The notes under the pieces were generated by a model. The model was not told the origin of the DNA and did not search any database. It saw only the letters and a program-made list of their open reading frames with translations. A stretch of DNA of 64,000 nt from Agromyces mariniharenae (lineage in GTDB: Bacteria; Actinomycetota; Actinomycetes; Actinomycetales; Microbacteriaceae), in the NCBI RefSeq assembly GCF_008122505.1, contig NZ_VSSB01000001.1, forward strand, positions 2,278,891 through 2,342,890, in the 5' to 3' direction. Of this stretch, positions 17,972-27,300 are shown one piece after another. Positions within the stretch are counted from its first letter, which is position 1. Each line of letters opens with the position of its first letter. Made by a program: the position numbers and the translations under genes.

Positions 17972-19575
17972 GCGGGGGCGAGCTCTCGCGGTCGTCGAGT
18001 AGCGCCGCCGCAGGCGACGCGTATCGAGACGTGGGCAGGGGTCTCGATACGCGTCCGGCTCCGCCGGGCGCTACTCGACCACCGGCGGCGGAGGTGCCCG
18101 GCCTCGACGCCGGCGCCGTGTCGCTGTCGCTCATCTCGCACACGAATGCGGGCAAGACGACGCTCGCGCGCACGCTGCTCGGACGCGACGTCGGCGAGGT
18201 GCGCGACGCCCCGCACGTCACCGCCGAGGCGACGCCGTATCCGCTCGTGCAGACGACCGACGGCGACCTGCTCACGCTGTGGGACACCCCGGGCTTCGGC
18301 GACAGCGTGCGGCTCGCGCGCCGGCTGCGGCAGGACCGTAACCCCATCGGGTGGTTCCTCTCGCAGGTGTGGGACCGCTACCAGGACCGCGCCCTGTGGC
18401 TCAGCCAGCTCGCGGTGCGCAACGTCGCCGAGCAGACCGACGTGGTGCTCTACCTCGTGAACGCGTCCGAGTCGCCCGCCGACGCCGGCTACCTCGCGCC
18501 CGAGCTCGAGGTGCTCGAGTGGATCGGCAAGCCCGTGCTCGTGCTGCTGAACCAGACCGGTCCGCGGCGCGAGCGCTCTCTTGAGGCAGCGGATGCCGCG
18601 CGGTGGCGCGCCGCGCTCGCCTCCTCGGGGCATGTGCGCGAGGTGCTCGCCTTCGACGCGTTCGCCCGCTGCTGGGTGCAGGAGTTCACGCTGTTCCGGG
18701 CGATCGAACCGCTGGTTCCGGATGCCTCGCGGCCGGCGTTCGCGCGGTTGTCGGAGGCGTGGCGGGAGCTGCGGATGTCCGCGTTCTCCTCGGCTGTGGG
18801 GGCGCTCGCCGGGCCGATCGCGCGGGCCGCCGTCGATCGGGAGACGTTGCCGACCGAGCCGACGCTGCCGAAGAAGGTCGGCGGGTCGCTCGGCCTGCCG
18901 AGTCCGGCGCGCACGCAGGCCCGAGCGGATGCGGCATCCGATCTGGCTGCTCGGCTGGAGGCCGACCTGCGTCAGAGCATGGAGCGGCTCATCGCGATCC
19001 ACGGGCTCGAGGGACGCGCGGCCGACGAGGTGCTCGAGCGGGTGGCGGGCGACATCCGCATGGACGCGCCGCTCGACGAGACCCGCACCGCCGCGGTGGG
19101 CGGGGTCGTCTCTGGGGCGCTGACGGGGCTCGGCGCCGACCTGCTCGCGGGTGGGCTCACGTTCGGGGCGGGCATGGTCGCGGGCGCGATCCTCGGTGCG
19201 CTCGGCGGCGCGGGTGTCGCGCGCGGCGTCAATGTCGTGCGCGGACGTAGCGATTCAAGCCTGCGGTGGGAGGAGGCGTTCCTCGACGGGCTCGTGACGT
19301 CGGCGCTGCTGCGGTACCTCGCCGTCGCGCACTACGGACGCGGGCGCGGCACCTGGCGGCAGGGCGAGTACCCGCCGCACTGGCGTCCGATGGTCGTCGA
19401 CGCGGTGGTCGCGGAGGGCGATCGGCTCGCGGTGATCTGGTCGCGCCGCGGCGAGGGCGAGGAGGTGCTGCAGCGAGAGCTCGAGGAGGTGCTCGAGGAC
19501 CTGGCGCTCGGGCTGCTCGACGAGCTGTACCCGGGGGCGCTCGAGCCGCCACCTCTTGGTGATCAAATCTACTAA
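17968..19575 (+). CDS. DUF3482-type P-loop GTPase
   Basis: GTPase of 535 residues: P-loop SHTNAGKTT near 57-65, the switch/Walker B region WDTPGFGDS near 108, and a late Gly/Ala-rich segment (about 395-435) typical of DUF3482 proteins that associate with membranes. It forms an overlapping pair with the DUF2868 gene. The first 50 codons are unusual: most derive from an 86-bp dispersed palindrome lying within the frame, and relatives normally reach the P-loop after only 10-15 residues. A GTG at 18118 would give a normal N-terminus (VSLSLISHTNAGKT), but it lacks a ribosome site, so both starts remain possible. Confidence 0.75.
   Translation: MSGGELSRSSSSAAAGDAYRDVGRGLDTRPAPPGATRPPAAEVPGLDAGAVSLSLISHTNAGKTTLARTLLGRDVGEVRDAPHVTAEATPYPLVQTTDGDLLTLWDTPGFGDSVRLARRLRQDRNPIGWFLSQVWDRYQDRALWLSQLAVRNVAEQTDVVLYLVNASESPADAGYLAPELEVLEWIGKPVLVLLNQTGPRRERSLEAADAARWRAALASSGHVREVLAFDAFARCWVQEFTLFRAIEPLVPDASRPAFARLSEAWRELRMSAFSSAVGALAGPIARAAVDRETLPTEPTLPKKVGGSLGLPSPARTQARADAASDLAARLEADLRQSMERLIAIHGLEGRAADEVLERVAGDIRMDAPLDETRTAAVGGVVSGALTGLGADLLAGGLTFGAGMVAGAILGALGGAGVARGVNVVRGRSDSSLRWEEAFLDGLVTSALLRYLAVAHYGRGRGTWRQGEYPPHWRPMVVDAVVAEGDRLAVIWSRRGEGEEVLQRELEEVLEDLALGLLDELYPGALEPPPLGDQIY
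17994..18079. repeat. Inverted pair of dispersed REP-like palindromes
   Basis: Left arm GTCGAGTAGCGCC...GACGCGTATCGAGAC (17994-18030) and right arm GTCTCGATACGCGTC...GGCGCTACTCGAC (18041-18079) are near-perfect reverse complements around a 10-base spacer. The same sequence occurs singly at 47241-47279 and 50087-50132. It lies inside the 5' part of the DUF3482 frame without a stop. Confidence 0.8.
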
Positions 19576-19648
19576 TCTCGGCTTCGGAAAGTTCTCCACA
19601 GTTCGAACATTTCTCCCCATCACCGAGCCTCCGATGGGAGAATGAAGC

Positions 19649-21241
19649 ATGTCCGAATCGCCCGCCGCGCTCCAGTCGCTCGAGGCCTTGCAGGCCGAGC
19701 TGGCGGGCGTGTGGTCGGGCGCGCTGCTCGGGGCATCCGCCGACACCGAGTCCGATGTGCGACTCATGGGCGATGCCGGATTGGTGCGTGTCACCGAGGC
19801 GCTCGCGCGCGTGCAGCGGCGCGTCCAGGTGCTGCAGGCGCGCTGCGCGGCCGAACTCGCGGCGCGCTCGCGCACGGGCGACGAGACCGATGTGGCCAAG
19901 CAGCACGGGTTCGCGTCGGCCGAGCGTCTCATCGTCGAGGCCACGGGCGGTCGCTACACGGATGCCGCGCGGCTGGTGTCCATCGGCGAGGCCACGGCGC
20001 ACCGGGCGACGTTCACGGGCGAGGTCCTGCCGGCGCGGCATCCGCACCTCGCCGCCGCCTTCGAGGCGGGGTCGGTGAGCATCGAGGTCGCCGACGTCAT
20101 CCGGCGCTTCCTCGACCATGTGGCTCCTCGCGCCGACCGTGAGGACCTGCGCGAGGCCGAGACGCTCCTCGTCGAACGCGCGCCGAGCATCGGTGTCGAG
20201 GGCACGCAGCGGCTCATCCGGCAGCTCGAGGCCTACCTCGACCCCGACGGAGTGAAGCCGCGCGAAGACGAGTTGCGTTCGGCGCGCTCGCTCAAGATCT
20301 GGCAGGATGCCGCGGGCATGATCAACCTCCGCGGCGCGTTCGACCCCGCGACCGGCGCACCGATCAAGCTGGCGATCGAGACGCTCGTCGGTGCCGAGCT
20401 GCATGCTGCGCGGGATGCGCGGCATGGATTCGGTGCGGGTGACGGTGACGCCGGCGAGGCCGGAGCGTCTGCGACCGGGGGTTCACCGGCGGCCGGCATG
20501 TCGGGATCCGACGCGACGGCAGGCGCCGCCGCATCCGACGCGACTGCAGGCGCTACCGCACCCGATCCGCTGTTCGCCGAAGACCGATCGATCGCCCAGA
20601 TGAACGCCGACGCGCTCGCCGACATCGCGCGACTCTCCCTCTCGAGCCCCGAGGCGCCTCCGGCGCTGCGCTCGGCCACGGTCATCGCGCGCGTCGACGC
20701 CGACGCCCTGGCGTCCGGCCGCGGGCACGCAACGATCGACGGTGTCGACCAGCCGGTGTCCATCCAGACCGCCCGTGAACTGGCCATGTCGGCGGGCATC
20801 TCCCCCCTGTTCATGGCTGACGGATGCGAGAAGGTGCAGCTCGGGCGCTCTCTCCGGCTGTTCAACTCGGCGCAGCGGGCCGTGCTCATCGCTCGCGACG
20901 GCGGCTGCGCCTGGCCCGGATGCCCCCGACCGCCGTCGCACACGCAGGCGCACCACATCGACTGGTGGACTCGAGATCGCGGACCGACCGACCTCGACAA
21001 CGGCATCATGTTGTGCGCGCATCACCACCACCGGGTGCACGGCGACGGCTGGAAGATCCTCATCCGCGAGGGGCGCAGCTGGTTCGTCCCTCCGCCCCAC
21101 CTCGATCCCGACCAGCGCCCGCGACCGGGCAACACGGCTCCCGATCACCTCGCCCGCGAGCATCTCGCCGTGCGCAGGCGAGCCCGCAACGCGGGTAGGC
21201 ACGCTTCCGCGCCTGCGCTCGTGGGCTCCGCGACCGCGTGA
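19649..21241 (+). CDS. DUF222/13E12-family protein with C-terminal HNH domain
   Basis: The 530-residue protein has an N-terminal helical DUF222 (13E12) region and a C-terminal HNH nuclease module: GGCAWPGC (C420 and C425), AHHIDWW near 432-438, and the LCAHHHHRVHG cluster after 450. This multicopy family is abundant in Actinomycetota. It is often linked to mobile DNA, but its substrate is not known. A Gly/Ala/Thr-rich low-complexity linker (about 268-308) with repeated SDATAGA-like units separates the two halves. GGGAGA lies about eight bases before the ATG. Confidence 0.85.
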   Translation: MSESPAALQSLEALQAELAGVWSGALLGASADTESDVRLMGDAGLVRVTEALARVQRRVQVLQARCAAELAARSRTGDETDVAKQHGFASAERLIVEATGGRYTDAARLVSIGEATAHRATFTGEVLPARHPHLAAAFEAGSVSIEVADVIRRFLDHVAPRADREDLREAETLLVERAPSIGVEGTQRLIRQLEAYLDPDGVKPREDELRSARSLKIWQDAAGMINLRGAFDPATGAPIKLAIETLVGAELHAARDARHGFGAGDGDAGEAGASATGGSPAAGMSGSDATAGAAASDATAGATAPDPLFAEDRSIAQMNADALADIARLSLSSPEAPPALRSATVIARVDADALASGRGHATIDGVDQPVSIQTARELAMSAGISPLFMADGCEKVQLGRSLRLFNSAQRAVLIARDGGCAWPGCPRPPSHTQAHHIDWWTRDRGPTDLDNGIMLCAHHHHRVHGDGWKILIREGRSWFVPPPHLDPDQRPRPGNTAPDHLAREHLAVRRRARNAGRHASAPALVGSATA

Positions 21242-21260
21242 TCAGCGCGCCCCTGGCAGT

Positions 21261-21298
21261 GGGCGCGAGCGGTTCGCACTGACCGCACGCACGCGCCC
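21261..21298. terminator. Hairpin between convergent genes
   Basis: GGGCGCG (21261-21267) pairs with CGCGCCC (21292-21298), with a short CGG/CCG inner stem. It lies 20 bases after the HNH gene stop and before the convergent DUF1876 gene. No T-run, so termination is inferred from position. Confidence 0.35.
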
Positions 21299-21384
21299 GC
21301 GCCGCCGCGTGAATGTGCCGCGTCGTGCCGACGTGGACGAGACGCCGGACCGCAGAGGCTGCTCGACGATCGCGCCGCCCGGCG

Positions 21385-21657
21385 CTACCGATGCAGGTGC
21401 GCCGACTCGCCGGTGACGCCGGCGATGTCCTTCTCCGTCGTGTGCAGCAGGCGCTCCGAGAGGTTGCGCAGCGCGCGCGACACGGCGAGCTCGTCGCCGA
21501 TCTCGTGCACGCTCGGATCGAGCGGATTGCGCTGCGCCTGCCCCACGCCGGTCACCTCCTGACCTGCGGGCGTGCGGACGCTGACGTGCGCCAACGTGGT
21601 GTCCTCGTCGAATTCGTCGATGTCGACGGTGATGTCCCAGTGCTTCGTCGCAGACAT
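21385..21657 (-). CDS. DUF1876 domain protein
   Basis: Intact 90-residue protein beginning MSATKHWDITVDIDEFDEDT and ending GESAHLHR. The content (alternating strands, then RALRNLSERLLHTTEKDI helix) matches the small actinobacterial DUF1876 family, whose fold resembles dsRNA-binding-like proteins; function unknown. GGAGGGTGG lies upstream of the ATG on the minus strand. A decayed relative of its 3' half lies at 16246-16356. Confidence 0.8.
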   Translation of the reverse strand: MSATKHWDITVDIDEFDEDTTLAHVSVRTPAGQEVTGVGQAQRNPLDPSVHEIGDELAVSRALRNLSERLLHTTEKDIAGVTGESAHLHR

Positions 21658-21748
21658 GGAACTCACCACCCTCCCCGGTCTGGTTCCACGCTCAGCGTAC
21701 CCACGTGTCGCACGCGCGGCGAGGGTCAAGATGCGATGCCGACGCCCC

Positions 21749-22423
21749 CTACACGACGACCGCGATCGCCAGCCCGTCCCACCCCTTCGCGCCCACGGTC
21801 TGCAGCGCCGTGGCATCCACCCGCGGGTCGCTGCCCAACAGCTCGAGCCCGCGCTGGGTGCCGACGACCATCGAGTCCTCGCTGCCCGGGTCGGCGACGT
21901 CGCCCGCGCGGCCGATGTTGTCGACGACGATGACGGTGCCCGGATGCCCCAGCCGGATCGCCCAATCGAGGTAGATCGTGTTCGACTCCTTGTCGGCGTC
22001 GATGAACACCAGGTCGAACGGCTCGTCGCCGCGCTCGGCGAGGCGCGGCAGCGTGTCGGACGCCCGCCCGACGACGATCTCGACACGTTCCGATACATCC
22101 GCCCGCTCGAGGTTGGCGCGCGCCACATCGGCGTGCTTCTGCAGCAGCTCGAGCGTCACGACGCGACCATCGCTCGGGATGCCGCGCGCCAGCCAGATCG
22201 TCGAGTAGCCGCCGAGCGTCCCGATCTCGAGCACGCGGCGCGCCCCGGTCATGCGCGCGAGCAGGTTGAGCAGCTTGCCCGCGACCGGGGTCACCTCGAT
22301 GGCGGGGAGGCCCGCGGCATCCGAGTCCGCGCGGGCTGCGGTCAACGTCGGGTCATCGTCGAGCAGGGTCGCAGCGAGGTAGTCGTCGACGCGGCGCCAG
22401 TTCTGCGGAGTGGAGTCAGCCAT
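21749..22423 (-). CDS. SAM-dependent O-methyltransferase (catechol-type class I)
   Basis: The 224-residue protein has the caffeoyl-CoA/catechol O-methyltransferase family signature: SAM-binding LEIGTLGGYSTIWLA near 67-81, the ribose-binding acidic residue in VVTLELLQKHADVA, and the metal/substrate motif FDLVFIDADKESN near 138-150. This indicates a soluble, divalent-metal-dependent enzyme acting on a small phenolic or polyketide-like substrate, which cannot be named from sequence. It stands alone, with a 91-base gap to DUF1876, in the same orientation as the upstream oxidoreductase. Confidence 0.85.
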   Translation of the reverse strand: MADSTPQNWRRVDDYLAATLLDDDPTLTAARADSDAAGLPAIEVTPVAGKLLNLLARMTGARRVLEIGTLGGYSTIWLARGIPSDGRVVTLELLQKHADVARANLERADVSERVEIVVGRASDTLPRLAERGDEPFDLVFIDADKESNTIYLDWAIRLGHPGTVIVVDNIGRAGDVADPGSEDSMVVGTQRGLELLGSDPRVDATALQTVGAKGWDGLAIAVVV

Positions 22424-22555
22424 GCGGCCAGCCTCCTCGCGGCGTGGCCGGTCGTCAACGCGAAGCCGGTCGTCGACGCGGACGACGGTCCGTCAACCGA
22501 CCTCCCGCAGGGGCGGCACGGAGATGTGTCACCCTCTGCGACCTGGGACGGCGAT

Positions 22556-22590
22556 GACCAGGTGCAGCCCACGGCCGGCTGCACCTGGTC
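22556..22590 (-). terminator. Terminator hairpin of the oxidoreductase gene
   Basis: Perfect 14-bp stem GACCAGGTGCAGCC/GGCTGCACCTGGTC with a 7-base loop, 13 bases beyond the stop of the minus-strand oxidoreductase gene. No T-run follows. Confidence 0.55.
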
Positions 22591-22603
22591 CGATCACCTC
22601 GGC

Positions 22604-23614
22604 CTACGACTGGTCACCGCCGGCGCGCGTCGGCGAGAGCACCACCTTGCCGCGGAGCTCGCCGGCCTCACCCAAACCGTGCACCGTGGCGAGCTCCTCG
22701 AGCGGATAGCGCGCGCTCACGTCGACCCGCAGGTCGCCGGCGTCGACGAGTTGCGCCAGACGCGCCAGCTGCGCGGCATCGCTGCGCACGAAGAGGCTTA
22801 CAGTGCGGACGTCGGCGCCTGCCGGCTCGACGCCGGGCGTCGTCGTCGAGATGAAGACGCCGCCGGGCTTCACCAGCGACACGAGGGCCGCGGTCTCCTC
22901 GGGCGACGTGCGCACGAGGTTCAGCACGACGTCGACCGGCTCGGTCACGGCCCGAGCCACGGGCGTCGTCGTGTAGTCGATCACCTGGGAGGCGCCGTGC
23001 GCCGCGACCGCATCCCGGCTCCGGGCGCTGGCGGTGGCGACGACCGTCGCGCCGGCTGCGGCTGCGAGCTGCACGCTGAAGCTGCCGACTCCGCCGCCGG
23101 CACCGTTCACGAGCACCCGCTGACCGGCGTGGACGCCGGCCTCCTCGACGATCGCCTGCCAGGCGGTGAGCCCGCTCGAGGCGAGTGCAGCGGCATCCGT
23201 GAGCGGAATCGTCGTGGGCGCAGGCGCGATCAGCTCGGCCGGTACGGTCGCGTACTCCGCGGACGCGCCGGGCCCGGTCATCGGCAGGAACGCGACGACG
23301 CCGCGGCCGATCAGGTCGACGGGGACACCCTCGCCGACCGCGACCACGGTGCCGCTGACATCGATGCCCGGCACGTGCGGCAGGTCGACGGGGAACACCT
23401 CCGTCAGGTAGCCGGCGCGGACGGTGGCGTCGACCGGGTTGAACGTCGTGCCGGCGACCCGGACGAGCGCCTCGCCGGGACCCGGTGCCGGCCGGGGAAC
23501 CTCGACGGTCTCGAGCACCTCCGGGCGGCCGTACCGGGTGTATTGGACAGCGCGCATCGTGGCGGGTCCGATCGTGGTCGGGTTCAGGCCGCGCGTCGTG
23601 TCTGAGATGGTCAT
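22604..23614 (-). CDS. NADP-dependent quinone-oxidoreductase-like protein (zinc-free MDR family)
   Basis: Medium-chain dehydrogenase/reductase of 336 residues. The N-terminal GroES-like domain (TTFNPVDATVRAGY, PGIDVSGTVVAVG) lacks the zinc Cys ligands. The nucleotide-binding domain shows VLVNGAGGGVGSFSVQLA near 165-182. It resembles NADPH:quinone reductases that reduce electrophilic quinones or enones in the cytoplasm. It is divergent from a MarR regulator, with a TTCGAATTCGAA palindrome over its leader, so it is probably repressed by that regulator and induced by a phenolic or electrophile. Ribosome site AAGGAG just upstream. Confidence 0.85.
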   Translation of the reverse strand: MTISDTTRGLNPTTIGPATMRAVQYTRYGRPEVLETVEVPRPAPGPGEALVRVAGTTFNPVDATVRAGYLTEVFPVDLPHVPGIDVSGTVVAVGEGVPVDLIGRGVVAFLPMTGPGASAEYATVPAELIAPAPTTIPLTDAAALASSGLTAWQAIVEEAGVHAGQRVLVNGAGGGVGSFSVQLAAAAGATVVATASARSRDAVAAHGASQVIDYTTTPVARAVTEPVDVVLNLVRTSPEETAALVSLVKPGGVFISTTTPGVEPAGADVRTVSLFVRSDAAQLARLAQLVDAGDLRVDVSARYPLEELATVHGLGEAGELRGKVVLSPTRAGGDQS

Positions 23615-23625
23615 GGAGTATCTCC

Positions 23626-23690
23626 TTCGAATTCGAACTACCTTTCGCCGTCGACAACGCGCGCCACTCGCCAGCTATTTCCAATTCGAA
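23626..23690. promoter_or_regulatory. Probable MarR operator sites
   Basis: A perfect 12-base palindrome TTCGAATTCGAA (23626-23637) touches the ribosome site of the oxidoreductase gene. A second AATTCGAA half-match lies at 23683-23690, before the MarR gene. Two related sites in a divergent intergenic region fit autoregulation plus control of the neighbour. Confidence 0.6.
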
Positions 23691-23715
23691 CCAAATGGGT
23701 GGATAGGCTTCGGGC

Positions 23716-24225
23716 ATGTCGGACCCCATCGTTCCGCCGATCCTGCCCCGGGAGTTCGGCGTGTACTTCGCGCTGCTCGAGGTGAGCGCCCTCGTGCAGC
23801 ACGGCGTGGAGGGCCAACTGCGGCGTGACGGAGGGCTCAGCTTCGTGCAGTTCCAGATCCTCGCGATCCTCGGCGAGGACCCGTCATCGCCACGCAGCAT
23901 GACCGATCTCGCCGACCGGCTGGTGCACAGCAGGAGCGGCCTGACCTACCAGGTCGATCGACTCGAGCAGGCGGGGCTCGTCGCCCGCGTGCCGTCGGAG
24001 CAGGATGAGCGCGGCGTGAACGTGACGCTCACCCCGACGGGTGCCGCGGTGCTCGCGCGCGTCCTCCCCGGCCACGCCGACGAGGTGCGCGAGGTCATCG
24101 TCGATGCGCTCGACGGCGCTGACCGCGACGAGCTCACGCGCCTGCTCCGACAGGTCGCCCGGCACCTGCGTTCGCGACCGCCTCGCTCGGCTCGCCGGGC
24201 TCCGACCCGAAGCGCCGAGGCGTAA
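23716..24225 (+). CDS. MarR-family transcriptional regulator
   Basis: Winged-helix regulator of 169 residues, with the recognition helix in SMTDLADRLVHSRSGLTYQVDRLEQAGLV (about 58-86) and the wing ERGVNVTLTPTGAAVL. These are typical of MarR proteins that act as ligand-responsive dimeric repressors. Transcribed divergently from the quinone-oxidoreductase gene with shared TTCGAA-containing palindromes. The C-terminus is an Arg/Ser/Ala-rich, probably disordered tail. The start was chosen for its position just outside the second operator match. Confidence 0.88.
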   Translation: MSDPIVPPILPREFGVYFALLEVSALVQHGVEGQLRRDGGLSFVQFQILAILGEDPSSPRSMTDLADRLVHSRSGLTYQVDRLEQAGLVARVPSEQDERGVNVTLTPTGAAVLARVLPGHADEVREVIVDALDGADRDELTRLLRQVARHLRSRPPRSARRAPTRSAEA

Positions 24226-24285
24226 CCACGACGCGTCGCTTGACGCACCTCAGTGTCGTGAGTCAGGATTGAGGCGATTCATCGA

Positions 24286-24297
24286 GAAAGCGCTTTC
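24286..24297 (+). promoter_or_regulatory. LacI-family operator upstream of the rhamnogalacturonan lyase
   Basis: The perfect 12-base palindrome GAAAGCGCTTTC, inside GAGAAAGCGCTTTCCC, is the classical centre (AAGCGCTT) recognised by LacI/CcpA-family repressors. It lies 86 bases before the lyase start. No LacI gene is in the window. Confidence 0.6.
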
Positions 24298-24382
24298 CCA
24301 CATTGTCTCGATCCCAATCACCGCGGCGCGCACGGACGCTGCACCCACCGAGCACCACCACGCATCGATCGAAGGAGATCCA

Positions 24383-27300
24383 GTGGGTCCAGACGTCCGA
24401 CATGGCCGCGCGCGGCCGATCATCGCCGCGCTCGCCGGCGCCGCACTCGTTGCAGGAGCCGCGCTCACCGCATCACCGGCCGCCGCCGAAGAGCCCGCAG
24501 GAGCCGGGGCGACGGCGGCCGCGGCATCCGTCGATGTCAGCTTCGACTTCGGCGGCCCGACCACGCCGGTCGCCGCCGGGTTCATCGGCGTGCACCCCGG
24601 CACCACCTACAACGCGACGCAGGGCTACGGATTCACGACCACGCCCGCGTCCAACGGCTTCCGCGACCGCGGCGGCGACGACCTGCTGCGCCGCGACTTC
24701 ACCATCGCCAACAACCAGGCGTTCGCGGTCGACGTGCCGAACGGCACGTACGAGGTGACCACGTGGGCCGGCGACCTCATCGCGGGCAACGGCACGAACT
24801 TCGACATCGAGGGCACCGCCTATGCGGGTCCGCGCACGAGCACGGGCGTGATCCACGAGGCGTACTTCCCCGCTGTCGCGGTCGCCGACGGGCAGCTGAA
24901 CATCCGCGTCACGGGCGGCGACGGACGCATCAACGGCATCCGCGTGCAGACCCCCTTGCCCGCGCCGGCCGGCCTGCAGGCCACCGACATCGACGCGGTC
25001 GACGAGAACATCTCGCTCGACTGGCAGCCGGTGGCGGAGGCCACGGGCTACGCGATCTTCCGCTCGGCACCGGGCGGCGAGCTCGCCGAGATCGGCCGGG
25101 TGACGGATGCCGCGACGACCAGCTTCACCGACACGGGCGTCGCCCTCGGCGAGAGCTATGACTACGCCCTGGCGACCGTGAAGGACGCACGCGTCTCGAA
25201 GCCGGGCGAGCGCGTCGAGGCATCCGTCGTCGACCCCGACGTGGCGAAGCCCGTGACGCCGACCGGCATTGAGACCGCCGCGATCGACCGCAACAGCGTC
25301 ACCCTGAGCTGGACCGACGCGGGCGACGCGCTGCAGTGGAAGGTGTTCCGCACGACGCGGGCCGACCTCCCGTTCGAGCAGGTCGGCACCACGACCGAGC
25401 CGACGTTCACCGATACCGACGTGCTCACCACGCGGCCGTACCTGTACCAGCTCGTGGCGCTGAACGCGGGCGGGTCGTCCGCGGCATCCGGGACGTATGC
25501 GACCGCGGTTGCGACGACGCTCGTGCGGCAGGCGGAGTACCTCGACCGCGCGCCCGTCGCCGTGCAGACCGACGAGGGTGTGTACCTCGGCTGGCGCCTG
25601 CTCGGCCTCGACGCCCGCGACCTCGGGTTCAACGTGTACCGCGACGGCGACCTCGTCAACGACGAGCCCATCACCGGTGCGACGAACCTCGTCGACGATG
25701 AGGGCACGACCGAGTCGACGTACCTGATCACCGCCCTCCAGGGCGAGGGCGACGCGGCCCGTGAGATCACCGTCGCCGACGACGTGCAGGTCTGGAGCGA
25801 CCAGTACCTCGACATCCCGCTGGACAAGCCCGCCCCCGCGACCCTGCCCGACGGCCAGACCGTCACCTACTGGCCGGGCGACGGCACGGTCGGCGACGTC
25901 GACGGCGACGGCGAGTACGAGCTCGTGTTCCTGTGGAACCCGTCGATCTCGAAGGACAACTCGCAGTCGGGCTACACCGGCAAGGTCTACGCCGAGGCGG
26001 TCGAGTTCGACGGCACAAGCCTGTGGCGCATCGACCTCGGCGTGAACATCCGCGCCGGCGCGCATTACACGCAGCTCGAGGTGTTCGACTTCGACGGCGA
26101 CGGACGCTCGGAGGTCGCGTTCAAGACCGCCGACGGCACGGTCGACGGCGTTGGCACCGTGATCGGCGACGCGACGAAGGACTACCGCAACTCGAGCGGC
26201 TACATCCTGAGCGGGCCCGAGTACCTCACGGTCTTCGACGGCACGACGGGCGCGGCGATCGACACGGTCGACTACAAGCCGGGCCGCGGGTCGGTCGGCG
26301 CCTGGGGCGACACCTACGGCAACCGCGTCGACCGCTTCCTCGCGGGCGTCGCGTACCTCGACGGCGAGCACCCGTCGCTCATCACGAGCCGCGGGTACTA
26401 TACGCGGACCGTGATCGTGGCATGGGACCTCGTCGACGGACAGCTCGTCGAGCGCTGGACGTTCGACTCGAACCAGGCCGGATCGACCTACGAGGGCCAG
26501 GGCAACCACCAGTTCGTGCCCGCCGACGTCGACCGCGACGGCCTCGACGAGATCGTGTTCGGCTCGATGACCATCGACGACGACGGCACACCGCTCTACA
26601 ACACGCGCCTCCTGCACGGCGACGCGCTGCACGTTGGCGACTTCGTCACCGACCGCGCGGGCCTCGAGGTCTACGCGGTGCACGAGACGCCGAGCGGCAA
26701 CGGCGGCAGGATCGCGTCGATGCGCGACGCCGAGACCGGCCAGATCCTCTGGTCGAACTCGGGCAACCGCGACACCGGACGCGGCACCGCGGCCGACATC
26801 GACCCGTCGCACCCGGGCGCCGAGGCGTGGAACATCGGCGGCGACTACGCGTGGAACTCGCGCGTCGGCACGCTCAACGCGGCATCCGGCGACGTGCTCT
26901 CGACCGACATCCCGGCCGCGAACTTCGTCACCTGGTGGGACGGCGACCTCACCCGCGAGATCACCGACCACGACTACTCCGAGGCGAACGCCTCGGGCGT
27001 GCCGACGATCTCCAAGTGGGACCCCGCGACGAAGTCGTCGGAGCTGCTGCTGCGCCTCGACGGCACGCTGACGAACAACACCACCAAGGGCAACCCCGTG
27101 ATCCAGGCCGACCTGTTCGGCGACTGGCGCGAGGAGCTCGCGGTCCGCACCGCCGACGGCGACGCGATCCGCATCTACACGACGACGGATGCCACGGACG
27201 CCCGCATCCCGACGCTGATGCACGACTCGCAGTACCGCGTGGGTGTCGCCGGGCAGAACTCGGCGTACAACCAGCCGCCGAATCCGTCGTACTTCATCGG

